Origin: UBA668 sp041918155
GTDB taxonomy: Bacteria > Actinomycetota > Acidimicrobiia > Acidimicrobiales > Ilumatobacteraceae
NCBI GenBank assembly: GCA_041918155.1
Contig: JAYRWH010000068.1
Span: forward strand, 1-64,000
DNA length: 64,000 nucleotides
Direction: 5' to 3'
A model generated the notes under the pieces. That model had not been told where the DNA came from, made no database searches, and saw only the letters and a program-made list of their open reading frames with translations. Below are positions 34,020 through 42,711 of the stretch, piece after piece. Each line of letters begins with the position of its first letter. The stretch's first letter is position 1. The position numbers and the translations under genes were made by a program.

Positions 34020-35639
34020 ATGGGCGGCCGTCACATCCTCACGATCGACCTGGGTACCAGTGGTCCGAAGGCGGCGGTGGTCAGCAGTGACGGCCGGGTC
34101 GTGGGGGCCGGGCAGCACAAGGTGGCGACGTCGTTCCCTGGGGCCGGCGCGGCCGAGCAGGACCCCGACGAGATCTGGCGGGCGACGGTCACGAGTTGCC
34201 GCGAGGCGCTCGCCGAAGCAGCGGCCGGTGATGTGCGCCCGCGTGATGTCGTGGCGGTGATCGTCTCCAGCCAGTACTCCTCGATAGTGCCCGTCGACGC
34301 AACTGGTCGGCACCTGCACCCGATGATGATCTGGATGGACCAGCGCGGCGGCCCCAAGCGGGTCCGGCGCCTGCCCGGGTTCCCCAAAGGCGCTGACGGG
34401 CCGCTCGACTTGCTGCGCGTGCTGCGCACCCATGGCGTGCCCCCGATCGACGGTGGCCTGTCGCAGACGCACATGCGCTGGCTGCGCTTCGCCCGGCCCG
34501 ACGTGTACGAGCGCACTGCCGCGTTCCTCGAGCCGATGGACTACCTCGCCATGCGCCTGTGCGGCCGGGCCACGGCCAACCAGTGCACCGCGTTCATGTC
34601 GCTGGCGGTCGACAACCGCACCCTCGGGGCGACCGCCTACCACCCCAAGCTGGTGGAGCTGTCGCTGATCGACCCCGCCAAGCTGCCCCCGCTGGTGGCG
34701 GTGGGCGAGCAGCTCGGCCCGGTGCTGCCGTCGGTTGCCGCCGAGATCGGCTTCGCCGAGGGCACGGCCGTGCTGAGCGGGTGCAACGACACCCAGGCGG
34801 GGGCGATCGCGGCCGGCGCGCACCAGGGCACACACGTCGGCATCTCGCTCGGCACCACCGGTGTGATCGTCACCCACCTGGCCAAACGCAAGACCGACCC
34901 GCGCACCTCGATCTTCACCGTTCCCAGCCCGATCGGCGGCGTCCACCTGGTGTCGGCGGAGAACGGCGTCGCCGGCGTGGGCGTCGACCACTTCCTGCGC
35001 ACGATCGTCTACGGCGACGACCCGTTCTGCACATACGAGTCGGCGGTGGACGCGTACGAGGCGTTCAACGCCGCGGCCACCGTGTCACCCGCCGGCGCGA
35101 GAGGCGTGATGTACCTGCCGTGGCTGCGCGGCTCGATCGCACCGAAGGCGGACGGGCGCATGCGCGGCGGATTCCTCAACATCGGCCTCGACACCGACCG
35201 CCACGACATGGCCCGCGCCGTGCTCGAAGGGGTGGCGCTCAACTTCTGCTGGCTGCACGATGCGGTGGAGAAGTTCGTGAAGCGCACGTCGAGCCATGTC
35301 GTGTTCTACGGCGGGGGAGCCAACTCGGCGTTGTGGTCGCAGATCATGGCCGACGTGCTGGAGCTGCCCGTCCACCGGCTGGCCGACCCGCGCCACGCGA
35401 ACAGCCTCGGCACGGGACTGCTCGCGCTCGAACGGTTGGGCGTGATCGGCGCCGACGACGTACTGCGCATCCCGCGCGTCAGTGACGTGTTCGAGCCGAA
35501 CACCGCGAACCAGGCGCTGTACCGCGACCGGGCCGAGCGCCTGCGGCAGGTGTTCAAGAAGAACCGCCCGATCCTGCGCGGTATCAACGACCCGCGCCGT
35601 GCCAACTCCGCCTCGAACGTGACTGACCAAAGGGACTGA
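34020..35639 (+). CDS. FGGY-family carbohydrate kinase (xylulokinase-like)
   Basis: A 539-residue sugar kinase. The N-terminal phosphate loop L-T-I-D-L-G-T-S-G-P-K, M-I-W-M-D-Q-R-G, G-C-N-D-T-Q-A-G-A, G-I-S-L-G-T-T-G-V-I and V-V-F-Y-G-G-G-A-N-S are FGGY signatures. It phosphorylates a polyol, ketose or related hydroxyl compound with ATP. The stop codon overlaps the start of a sphingosine-1-phosphate-lyase-like gene, so kinase and PLP enzyme are made together. That partner suggests the kinase product is a phosphorylated amino alcohol or sugar phosphate cleaved next; no sugar transporter or isomerase is nearby. Confidence 0.88.
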   Translation: MGGRHILTIDLGTSGPKAAVVSSDGRVVGAGQHKVATSFPGAGAAEQDPDEIWRATVTSCREALAEAAAGDVRPRDVVAVIVSSQYSSIVPVDATGRHLHPMMIWMDQRGGPKRVRRLPGFPKGADGPLDLLRVLRTHGVPPIDGGLSQTHMRWLRFARPDVYERTAAFLEPMDYLAMRLCGRATANQCTAFMSLAVDNRTLGATAYHPKLVELSLIDPAKLPPLVAVGEQLGPVLPSVAAEIGFAEGTAVLSGCNDTQAGAIAAGAHQGTHVGISLGTTGVIVTHLAKRKTDPRTSIFTVPSPIGGVHLVSAENGVAGVGVDHFLRTIVYGDDPFCTYESAVDAYEAFNAAATVSPAGARGVMYLPWLRGSIAPKADGRMRGGFLNIGLDTDRHDMARAVLEGVALNFCWLHDAVEKFVKRTSSHVVFYGGGANSALWSQIMADVLELPVHRLADPRHANSLGTGLLALERLGVIGADDVLRIPRVSDVFEPNTANQALYRDRAERLRQVFKKNRPILRGINDPRRANSASNVTDQRD

Positions 35640-37054
35640 TGATGGCCAACTCGATCTTCCCCTACACCGACCGCTTCGGCGTGCTCACGGGTCTGCCCGC
35701 CGAGCCGATGGCCGACGCCGACATCCTCTCGCTGCTCGCCGACCTGGCAACGAAGGAGGATCAGCGGTGGGAGAGCGGCAAGTGCTCGGGCACCACCTAC
35801 TGCGGCGACCACGAGCAGTACGCGGTGGAGGCCGCGGCGTACGCCCGCTTCCTGCACGTCAACACGCTGCAACGCGACCTGTGCCCGAGCATGAGCCACA
35901 TGGAGTACGAGATCATCACCATGACCGCCGATCTGCTGCATGGCGGCGCGGTGAACGAGCTCGACCCGAACCAGAAGGTGTGCGGCGTGATCGGAGCCGG
36001 CGGCACGGAGAGCATCCTCAACGCGGTGCTCGGGTACCGCAACTGGGCCCACTCGCGCGGCATCGAGCACCCGCAGATGATCCTGCCGGACACCGCCCAC
36101 CCCGCCTTCCTGAAGGGCGCCCACCTGTTCGGCCTCGAGCTGGTGGTGGTGCCCACCGACCCGGTGAGCACGCTGGTCGACCCGGCCGACGTGCGCGCCG
36201 CGATCACGCCGCGCACCGCGGTGATCGTCGGCTCGGCGGGCAACTACGCGTACGGCACGATCGACCCGATCGGAGCGCTCTCCGCGATCGCTGTGGAGAC
36301 CGGCGTTGGGCTGCACGTCGACGGGTGCCTCGGCGGGTGGATCCTGCCGTGGGGCCAGCGCCTCGGCTACGCGAACATCCCGGTGTTCGACTTCCGCCTG
36401 CCGGGCGTCACCTCGATCTCCGCCGACACACACAAGTACGGGTATGGCCCCAAGGGCGTGTCGGTGCTGTTGTGGCGCGACGCGAGTTATCGCCGTCACC
36501 ATTACTTCGTCGAGCCCGATTGGAACGGGGGCATCTACGCCTCGGCCGCATTGCTCGGCAGTCGCTCCGGCGGCGTGATCGCGGGCACGTGGGCGGGCAT
36601 GCGCCGCCTCGGCACACCCGGCTACGTTGCCAAGGCGCAGGCGATCTTCGACACGGCGCTCTCGATGCAGGAGCACGTGCGCTCGCACCCGGAGCTGACG
36701 ATCATGGGCGACCCGACGTTCTGCTTCGCGTTCCGCTCCGACGCCTTCGACGTGTACCACGTGAACGACGCGATGAAGGCCAACGGTTGGCGCTTCAACG
36801 GTCTGCAACATCCCGCCGCGCTCCACTTCTGCGTGACCGGTCCGCAGACCCAGGCGGGCCTCGTGGACACCTGGGCCGCCGAGTTGGCCGCCGGCGTCGC
36901 GTATTCGAGGGAGCACCGCGCCGACCAGCCGCGCAGCGGCTCGATGTACGGCGGCGCCGGCCTCTCGGGCCCTGCCGCCGAAACCGCCCGCCGTGAGGCG
37001 ATCGGCGGCATCGGCCTGTTCGTCGACCTCATCACCGACGGCCCGCCGTGCTGA
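35639..37054 (+). CDS. PLP-dependent lyase/decarboxylase, sphingosine-1-phosphate lyase-like
   Basis: A 471-residue fold-type I PLP enzyme. The PLP lysine is K266 in S-A-D-T-H-K-Y-G-Y-G-P-K-G, close to S-x-D-T-H-K-Y-G in sphingosine-1-phosphate lyase; G-A-G-G-T-E-S-I-L-N-A and the H-V-D-G-C-L-G-G segment supply the phosphate site and the Asp holding the pyridine nitrogen. There is no N-terminal membrane helix, unlike eukaryotic S1P lyase. It should cut a phosphorylated amino alcohol into an aldehyde and an aminoalkyl phosphate, or decarboxylate an acidic amino acid. Translationally coupled to the FGGY kinase (TGATG). A second in-frame ATG follows at 35642. Confidence 0.82.
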   Translation: MMANSIFPYTDRFGVLTGLPAEPMADADILSLLADLATKEDQRWESGKCSGTTYCGDHEQYAVEAAAYARFLHVNTLQRDLCPSMSHMEYEIITMTADLLHGGAVNELDPNQKVCGVIGAGGTESILNAVLGYRNWAHSRGIEHPQMILPDTAHPAFLKGAHLFGLELVVVPTDPVSTLVDPADVRAAITPRTAVIVGSAGNYAYGTIDPIGALSAIAVETGVGLHVDGCLGGWILPWGQRLGYANIPVFDFRLPGVTSISADTHKYGYGPKGVSVLLWRDASYRRHHYFVEPDWNGGIYASAALLGSRSGGVIAGTWAGMRRLGTPGYVAKAQAIFDTALSMQEHVRSHPELTIMGDPTFCFAFRSDAFDVYHVNDAMKANGWRFNGLQHPAALHFCVTGPQTQAGLVDTWAAELAAGVAYSREHRADQPRSGSMYGGAGLSGPAAETARREAIGGIGLFVDLITDGPPC

Positions 37055-37176
37055 ATGTCGGCGCTGAGGGGGGTCGGGAGCCCGCCTCAACGCCGAAGCT
37101 CGCAAGAAGCACCGGGGGCGCGCCACGCGTCGCGCGAGGGTTCGTCAGTATCCACCACTTTCCGCGCGAAGCGTTT

Positions 37177-37182
37177 TATTGT
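37177..37182 (+). promoter_or_regulatory. -10 element TATTGT, leaderless start of the DUF3499 gene
   Basis: TATTGT ends 8 nt before ATG 37191. The rest of the 136-bp gap (37055-37190) shows no other clear signal. Confidence 0.5.
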
Positions 37183-37190
37183 TCCACGCC

Positions 37191-37433
37191 ATGAGCAGGC
37201 AGTGTTCACGTACGGGGTGTGCCGAGCTGGCAACGGTCACTCTCTCCTACCAGTACGCACGCTCGATCGTGTGGCTCGACGACCTCTACGAGGAGCGTGA
37301 GCCCCACGCATACGACCTGTGCCAGCGACACACCGCCCGACTCTCGGTGCCCAACGGGTGGCGCCTCGAAGACCGGCGCACCAGCCGCCAGCTGATCTCG
37401 GCCGGTGCCGCGAACAGCCGCATGGCCGGCTGA
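37191..37433 (+). CDS. DUF3499 family protein
   Basis: An 80-residue actinobacterial protein starting MSRQCSRTGC. The CxxxxC pair, the Y-x-Y-A core and the closing Y-D-L-C-Q-R-H match DUF3499; these Cys and His residues could bind one zinc. Function unknown. In other actinobacteria it sits beside phosphomannomutase, which is found here 3.6 kb downstream. Confidence 0.85.
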   Translation: MSRQCSRTGCAELATVTLSYQYARSIVWLDDLYEEREPHAYDLCQRHTARLSVPNGWRLEDRRTSRQLISAGAANSRMAG

Positions 37434-37485
37434 ACGACCACGCGGACTGGTCGCGCTGACCAACCCGGCGCGCGGCGGGTGCCAG

Positions 37486-37491
37486 TAGGCT
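37486..37491 (+). promoter_or_regulatory. -10 element TAGGCT before GTG 37500
   Basis: TAGGCT ends 8 nt before GTG 37500, which supports that start over the GTG at 37479. Confidence 0.5.
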
Positions 37492-37499
37492 CGACCGCC

Positions 37500-38228
37500 G
37501 TGCCCGCACCCAGCGCCGCCCCCACCCAAACGCCGGGCAACGCGGCGCCGATCCCCATCCGCGATGCCATCATCGCGTGGGCGGCGAGTTGGCTGCTCGG
37601 AACGATCCTCTCCTCGATCGTGGTCCAGTCCAGCGGCCACACCAAGATCGCCGACACCCCTGCCGGGTGGGTGCTGGCCGCCCAGCTCGCGCTGTGGACG
37701 CCGATGGTAGGCGCGGCCTGGTACGTCGGCTCACGCCACGGCACCGGCAGCCTCGTGCGCGACTACTCGTACCGCTTCCAGCCGCTCGACCTGGTGGGCA
37801 TCCCCATCGGCGTGACCACGCAGTTAGGGCTGTTGCCCCTGCTCTACTGGCCGCTCGGCCATGCCTGGCCCGACACGTTCGGCCGCGCCCACCTGGAGAA
37901 GCCGGCCCGCGACCTGTGGAGCGGCGCACACGGCGTCGGCGTCGTGGCGATCGTGATCGTCGCCGCCGTCGGTGCGCCGCTCGTCGAAGAGCTGATGTAC
38001 CGCGGCCTGCTGCAAGGGGCGTTCGTCCGATGCACTGGCCGCGTCACCGGCGTACTGGTCGTCGGCGTCTGGTTCGCAACGATTCACTTCCAACCCGTGC
38101 AACTGCCGGGCCTGCTGCTCATCGGCCTCGTCCTCGGCATGGCCACCGTGCGCACCGGCCGCCTCGGGATGGCCGTCCTCACCCATATGGCCTTCAACGC
38201 GACGGGCCTCGTGCTCGTCGCCAGGTGA
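37500..38228 (+). CDS. CPBP family intramembrane glutamic endopeptidase
   Basis: A 242-residue membrane protein with about 6-7 helices. The CPBP (Abi/CAAX-like) motifs are all present: L-V-E-E-L-M-Y-R-G (EExxxR), F-A-T-I-H-F, and H-M-A-F-N (HxxxN). These enzymes cleave inside the membrane with a Glu-activated water. Bacterial members serve in prenyl-protein processing, bacteriocin self-immunity or scaffold roles; the context does not choose. The first 20 residues are Pro/Ala-rich and cytoplasmic. Confidence 0.88.
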   Translation: MPAPSAAPTQTPGNAAPIPIRDAIIAWAASWLLGTILSSIVVQSSGHTKIADTPAGWVLAAQLALWTPMVGAAWYVGSRHGTGSLVRDYSYRFQPLDLVGIPIGVTTQLGLLPLLYWPLGHAWPDTFGRAHLEKPARDLWSGAHGVGVVAIVIVAAVGAPLVEELMYRGLLQGAFVRCTGRVTGVLVVGVWFATIHFQPVQLPGLLLIGLVLGMATVRTGRLGMAVLTHMAFNATGLVLVAR

Positions 38229-38292
38229 ACCGTGTGAGCGTGATCCAGGTGACACCTGTACCGGCCCATCACATGGAAAGATTCCCGGCGGC

Positions 38293-41022
38293 ATGAGCGA
38301 CGACACCGACTACGTCGAGCCCGACGACACCGTCGAGCCCGACGACCCCGCAGACGAACACCCGGACGACTCCACCCCCCAGTACTCCGAGCCGACGCTC
38401 GTCGAGCGCGTCTGGCGGCGAATCGTGCGCCGTCCCTCCAACTGGATCAACACACCCTGGCCGGCCGAGCGCGTCATCCAGTACCTCACGGCGCTTGCGC
38501 TCGTCGGCGGCAGCACGTTCGCCGTGCTGCAGGTGGTGCACGTCAACCTCGTGTTCACGAACAGCACCCCGACCGGCGGCGACATGGGCGCCCACGTGAT
38601 GGCGCCGGCGTACCTGCGCGACCACCTCCTGCCCCACGGGCAGATCACCGGCTGGAGCAACTATTGGTACAACGGCTTTCCGATGTACCGCTTCTACATG
38701 GTCATCCCGGCGCTGATGATCGTGGCGCTCAACGTGGTCTTCCCGTACGGCGTGGCGTTCAAGATCGTCGCCTGTCTCGGCCTGGTAACCCTGCCGTTCT
38801 GCTGCTGGGCCTTCGGGCGCCTGTGTCGCTTCCGTTTCCCGATCCCCGAACTGATGGCGCTGGCCGGCCTGCTGTTCCTGTTCGACGAGAGCTTCAGCAT
38901 CTACGGCGGCAACGTGAAGAGCACGATGGCCGGCGAGTTCTCGTTCTCCATCGCGCTGTCGTTCGCGGTGCTCGGCCTCGGCCTGTTCGCCCGCGGCCTG
39001 GAGAACGGCAAGTACCGCAACTGGACGGCGATCGTGCTTGCGCTCGCTCTCCTCAGCCACGGCATCGTCGCCATCTTCGTCGTGCTCGCCGCCCTGTTGA
39101 TGTGGCTCGTGTGGATGGACAGGACGCGCCTCATCTACGGCTTCACGATGGGGCTGACGGCGATCCTGCTCTCCGCGTTCTGGATCTTCCCGTTCCTCGC
39201 CAACCACGCCTACATGACCGACATGAAGTACGGCTTCCGGCCCGATGGGTCGAAGGACAGCTTCTGGGACATGTTCTTCCCCTGGCCGGCATTCCTCGAC
39301 ATCCTGGTCACTGGGTTCGCGCTGGTCGGTTTCGTGAGCAGCGTCGTCAAGCGCAGCCTGAACGGCGCATGGCTGGGCATCACCTGCTTCGCACTGATGG
39401 CGGCCACGTTCCTCGCCCGCGACAGCCTGCCCGTGATCGGCCTGTTGTGGAACCCGCGCATCCTGCCGTTCCTGTACCTCATGCGCCTGCTGCTGGCGAT
39501 GGTGGGGATCGCCGACACGGCCCACTTCATCGTCAAGGGCTGGCAGATGCGCGAGCCCACGGTGCGCCAGATCGCGATCATCGGCGTGGTGGTCTCCGCG
39601 CTCGTGGGTTCGATCGTGATGGTCGGCGAACTGCTGCTATACCGCGAACTGCCCGGCGCGGCGTACAAGGAGAAGAACGGCCAGTCCGTCTACTCGTGGG
39701 GCATCGGCGACTGGGACCCGATCTCGCTGACCCCCGGCGCCGCCGACGCTCAGGCCGATGGCTGGACCCGTTACAACTTCCTCGGCTACAACGGCCGCGG
39801 CCGCTCCGCATACGGCGAGTACCGCTCGCTCGTGAACACGATGGCCGATCTCGGCCGTAGCGCCGACCCCACGCTCGGCTGCGGCCAGGCGCTGTGGGAG
39901 AACAACAGCGCCACGGGCAAGTACGGGACCACCATGGCCCTGATGTTGCTGCCGCACTGGACCGACGGTTGCATCGCCAGCTCGGAAGGCCTGTTCTTCG
40001 AGGCCTCGGGCACCACGCCCTACCACTTCCTCACGTCGGCGGCGCTCAGCGCACACAGCTCCAACCCGGTGCGCGAGCTGCGCTACACCGACAACGACGC
40101 GAGCCTGGGTGTGCCGATGGCCCAGAAGCTGGGCCTCAAGTACGTGATGGTGTTCACCCAGGCGGCCAAGGATCAGGCCGACACTCGCGACGACCTGAAG
40201 CTGGTCGCCACCAGCGGCCCTTGGAAGATCTACCGCGTCCAGGACAGCGAGGTGGTCGTCCCACTGAAGGTGCAGCCGGTGGTGGCGAACGCCCGCGGCG
40301 GCGACCAGCGCGAGCGCCACCTCGAGGTCGGTACCTCCTGGTTCCAGAACACCGACGAGTGGGCCGCGATGCCTGCCGACTCTGGCCCGCCCGAGTGGCA
40401 GCGAATCGATGTGCAGGTCGACACCACGCGCCAGGTCGGCGCCGGCCCCAAGAGCCCAGGTCGGCGGGTCGACATCGTGACGCCCGTACAGGACATCAAG
40501 GTCGTCGAGCTGCCCGACATCACCGTGTCGAACTACCACCTCGGCGACCAGGACCTCAGCTTCGATGTCTCCGAGATCGGCGTGCCGGTATTAGTGAAGA
40601 TCAGCTACTTCCCGAACTGGCAGGTCGACGGGGCCAAGGGTCCGTACCGCGTCGCCCCGAACTTCATGGTGGTGATCCCCACCTCCACCCACGTGTACAT
40701 GCACTACGAGGCGTCGCTCACCGACCGCTTCTTCTACCTGCTGACCCTCATCGGCATCGTGCTGCTGGTCTTCTGGCGCTACCGAGGCGATGTGGTCCAC
40801 GCCAACAGCCACCCGTTCCTGTTGACGACCACCGACCTGTTCGACGAGGACTCGATCGACTGGACGCCGGCGGAGGGCCACGTGTTGCTACCCGAGCTCC
40901 CACCGGACAACGAACCCCCACCCGCCGATGCGGCCCCCGCCCCGGGGGAGGACGCCCCGACGGAAGACCCCGTCGATGGACGCACGGATGAAGGGTCGTT
41001 CCTGCCGCCCGGTAGCGTGTAG
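38293..41022 (+). CDS. Large polytopic membrane protein, probable GT-C-like envelope protein
   Basis: A 909-residue protein. An acidic N-terminus (Asp/Glu/Pro-rich, first 35 residues) precedes about 12 hydrophobic helices between residues 60 and 460. The first outside loop has T-G-G-D-M-G-A-H, an acidic motif where GT-C glycosyltransferases and YfhO-like proteins have their catalytic Asp. A soluble outer domain (about 465-800), one more helix near 815 and an acidic Pro-rich tail follow. I cannot name the family securely. It ends 6 bp before the phosphomannomutase gene, so a role in mannose-containing envelope glycans is reasonable. GGAAAG lies 12 nt upstream of the start. Confidence 0.75.
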   Translation: MSDDTDYVEPDDTVEPDDPADEHPDDSTPQYSEPTLVERVWRRIVRRPSNWINTPWPAERVIQYLTALALVGGSTFAVLQVVHVNLVFTNSTPTGGDMGAHVMAPAYLRDHLLPHGQITGWSNYWYNGFPMYRFYMVIPALMIVALNVVFPYGVAFKIVACLGLVTLPFCCWAFGRLCRFRFPIPELMALAGLLFLFDESFSIYGGNVKSTMAGEFSFSIALSFAVLGLGLFARGLENGKYRNWTAIVLALALLSHGIVAIFVVLAALLMWLVWMDRTRLIYGFTMGLTAILLSAFWIFPFLANHAYMTDMKYGFRPDGSKDSFWDMFFPWPAFLDILVTGFALVGFVSSVVKRSLNGAWLGITCFALMAATFLARDSLPVIGLLWNPRILPFLYLMRLLLAMVGIADTAHFIVKGWQMREPTVRQIAIIGVVVSALVGSIVMVGELLLYRELPGAAYKEKNGQSVYSWGIGDWDPISLTPGAADAQADGWTRYNFLGYNGRGRSAYGEYRSLVNTMADLGRSADPTLGCGQALWENNSATGKYGTTMALMLLPHWTDGCIASSEGLFFEASGTTPYHFLTSAALSAHSSNPVRELRYTDNDASLGVPMAQKLGLKYVMVFTQAAKDQADTRDDLKLVATSGPWKIYRVQDSEVVVPLKVQPVVANARGGDQRERHLEVGTSWFQNTDEWAAMPADSGPPEWQRIDVQVDTTRQVGAGPKSPGRRVDIVTPVQDIKVVELPDITVSNYHLGDQDLSFDVSEIGVPVLVKISYFPNWQVDGAKGPYRVAPNFMVVIPTSTHVYMHYEASLTDRFFYLLTLIGIVLLVFWRYRGDVVHANSHPFLLTTTDLFDEDSIDWTPAEGHVLLPELPPDNEPPPADAAPAPGEDAPTEDPVDGRTDEGSFLPPGSV
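41013..41018 (+). promoter_or_regulatory. -10 element TAGCGT before the phosphomannomutase gene
   Basis: TAGCGT ends 10 nt before ATG 41029 and overlaps the end of the previous gene, giving an internal, nearly leaderless promoter. Confidence 0.35.
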
Positions 41023-41028
41023 ACCCGC

Positions 41029-42399
41029 ATGTCCACCACCGATCCACGGGTGCTCGATGCGATCGTCAAGGCGTACGACGTTCGCGGCACGGTCCCCGAT
41101 CAAGTCAACCCAGATGTCGCTCACGCCCTCGGCGTCGCGTTCGCCCGCTTCTGCGGTGCGAGCCGCGTCCTGGTCGCCCGCGACATGCGCCCGTCCGGTA
41201 CCGAACTCGTCGAGGCCTTCGCCCGCGGCGTGATGGAGCAGGGTGTCGACATCGTCGACCTCGGCCTCGCCAGCACCGATCTGATGTACTTCGCTGCCGG
41301 CACGCTCGATGCGCCCGGAGCGATGTTCACCGCCTCGCACAACCCGGCCCAGTACAACGGGGTGAAGTTCTGCCTCAGCGGCGCCCGTCCCGTTGGGGTC
41401 GACAGCGGCCTCGAGGATGTCAAGCACATCGCTGCCGATGTTCTCGCCGGTCGTGGCCCCGCGTCTGCCGCTCGCCCCGGATCGTCCACGTCGCGCAACC
41501 TGCTGTCTGCTTTCGCCGACCACGTCGTGTCGTTCATCGACCCGACCGCGCTGCGCCCGCTGAAGGTCGTGGCCGACACGGCCAACGGCATGGGTGGCCT
41601 TGTCGTGCCTGCCGTTTTCGAGCGCCTGCCGCAGATCACCCTTGAGGTGATGTACGGCGAACTCGACGGCACGTTCCCGAACCACCCGGCCGACCCGATC
41701 CAGCCGGCGAATCAGCGCGACCTGCAGGCGCGTGTGCAGTCCGGCGGCTTCGACATCGGCCTCGCCTTCGATGGCGACGCCGACCGCGTGTTCGTGGTCG
41801 ACGAGACCGGTCGCGGCCTCAGCGGCAGCACCACCACGGCGTTGCTCGCCGCGGGCGTGCTGCGCACCAACCCGGGCGCGACAATCCTCTACAACCTGAT
41901 CTGCTCGCGCGCCGTGCCCGAAGTGATCCGTGAGCATGGTGGCATCCCCGTACGCACCAAGGTGGGCCACTCGTTCATCAAGCAGGAGATGGTGGCCACC
42001 GGTGCCGTCTTCGGTGGCGAGCACTCGGCGCACTACTACTTCCTGAAGAACTTCCGCGCCGACAGCGGCCTCATCGCCAGCATGCTCGTGCTCAACGAGG
42101 TCAGCCGCGCGAACACTGACCTGTCGGTCGTGCGCAAGCCATTCGAGCGGTATTCGTCGAGCGGTGAGATCAACACCGAGGTGCACGACACCCAGGCGGT
42201 GATCGAGCACGTCGCCGGCAAATTCACTCAGTTCGAACAGGACCGCCTCGACGGCCTCACCGTCGATTGCGGCCCGTGGTGGTTCAACCTGCGCCCCTCG
42301 AACACCGAGCCGTTGCTGCGCCTCAACCTCGAGGCCCCCACCCGCGACGAGTGCGACCAGCGTGTTCACGAGCTGCTCGCGCTGATCACCAGCGCCTAG
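41029..42399 (+). CDS. manB: Phosphomannomutase/phosphoglucomutase
   Basis: A 456-residue alpha-D-phosphohexomutase with its four motifs: T-A-S-H-N-P-A-Q-Y-N-G (phosphoserine), D-G-D-A-D-R (metal), G-E-H-S-A-H-Y-Y-F (sugar recognition) and R-P-S-N-T-E-P (phosphate binding). It interconverts mannose-6-P and mannose-1-P, feeding the guanylyltransferase at 17.5 kb and hence Gmd. The GEHSAH form of the sugar loop is shared by dual PMM/PGM enzymes. A Trm112-like gene follows, as in mycobacteria and streptomycetes. Confidence 0.94.
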   Translation: MSTTDPRVLDAIVKAYDVRGTVPDQVNPDVAHALGVAFARFCGASRVLVARDMRPSGTELVEAFARGVMEQGVDIVDLGLASTDLMYFAAGTLDAPGAMFTASHNPAQYNGVKFCLSGARPVGVDSGLEDVKHIAADVLAGRGPASAARPGSSTSRNLLSAFADHVVSFIDPTALRPLKVVADTANGMGGLVVPAVFERLPQITLEVMYGELDGTFPNHPADPIQPANQRDLQARVQSGGFDIGLAFDGDADRVFVVDETGRGLSGSTTTALLAAGVLRTNPGATILYNLICSRAVPEVIREHGGIPVRTKVGHSFIKQEMVATGAVFGGEHSAHYYFLKNFRADSGLIASMLVLNEVSRANTDLSVVRKPFERYSSSGEINTEVHDTQAVIEHVAGKFTQFEQDRLDGLTVDCGPWWFNLRPSNTEPLLRLNLEAPTRDECDQRVHELLALITSA

Positions 42400-42437
42400 C
42401 CGGAACACGAACCCAGGAAACCGAACAAGGAGCACCC

Positions 42438-42674
42438 ATGTCGCTCGATCCTCGCCTGTTGGCCGTGCTGGCCTGCCCCGTCGACAAGGGGCCGCTCTAC
42501 TACCTGGGCGACGAGCAGGGGCTCTACAACCCACGCCTGCACCGCCGCTACGAGGTGCGCGAGGGCATTCCGGTGATGCTGCCCGATGAGGCGGTGGCAG
42601 TCGCGCAAGCCGAGGCAGCCGCGCTCGACGCCCGGATTGCGGCGGGCGAACTGACCCCTACGTTCACCACCTGA
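42438..42674 (+). CDS. Trm112-like protein
   Basis: A 78-residue protein: D-P-R-L-L-A-V-L-A-C-P-V-D-K-G-P-L at the N-terminus and Y-E-V-R-E-G-I-P-V-M-L, both family signatures. The second Cys of the usual CPxC is Asp, so it is unlikely to bind zinc like eukaryotic Trm112. Bacterial members are thought to stabilise methyltransferases. AGGAGC is the ribosome-binding site; ATG is 38 bp after the mutase gene. Confidence 0.85.
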   Translation: MSLDPRLLAVLACPVDKGPLYYLGDEQGLYNPRLHRRYEVREGIPVMLPDEAVAVAQAEAAALDARIAAGELTPTFTT

Positions 42675-42698
42675 GGCCACACAGCCACTCCCTGCTGC

Positions 42699-42704
42699 TA
42701 CCGT
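42699..42704 (+). promoter_or_regulatory. -10 element TACCGT, leaderless start of the secreted repeat protein
   Basis: TACCGT ends 7 nt before ATG 42712. Confidence 0.5.
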
Positions 42705-42711
42705 TCTGGCC

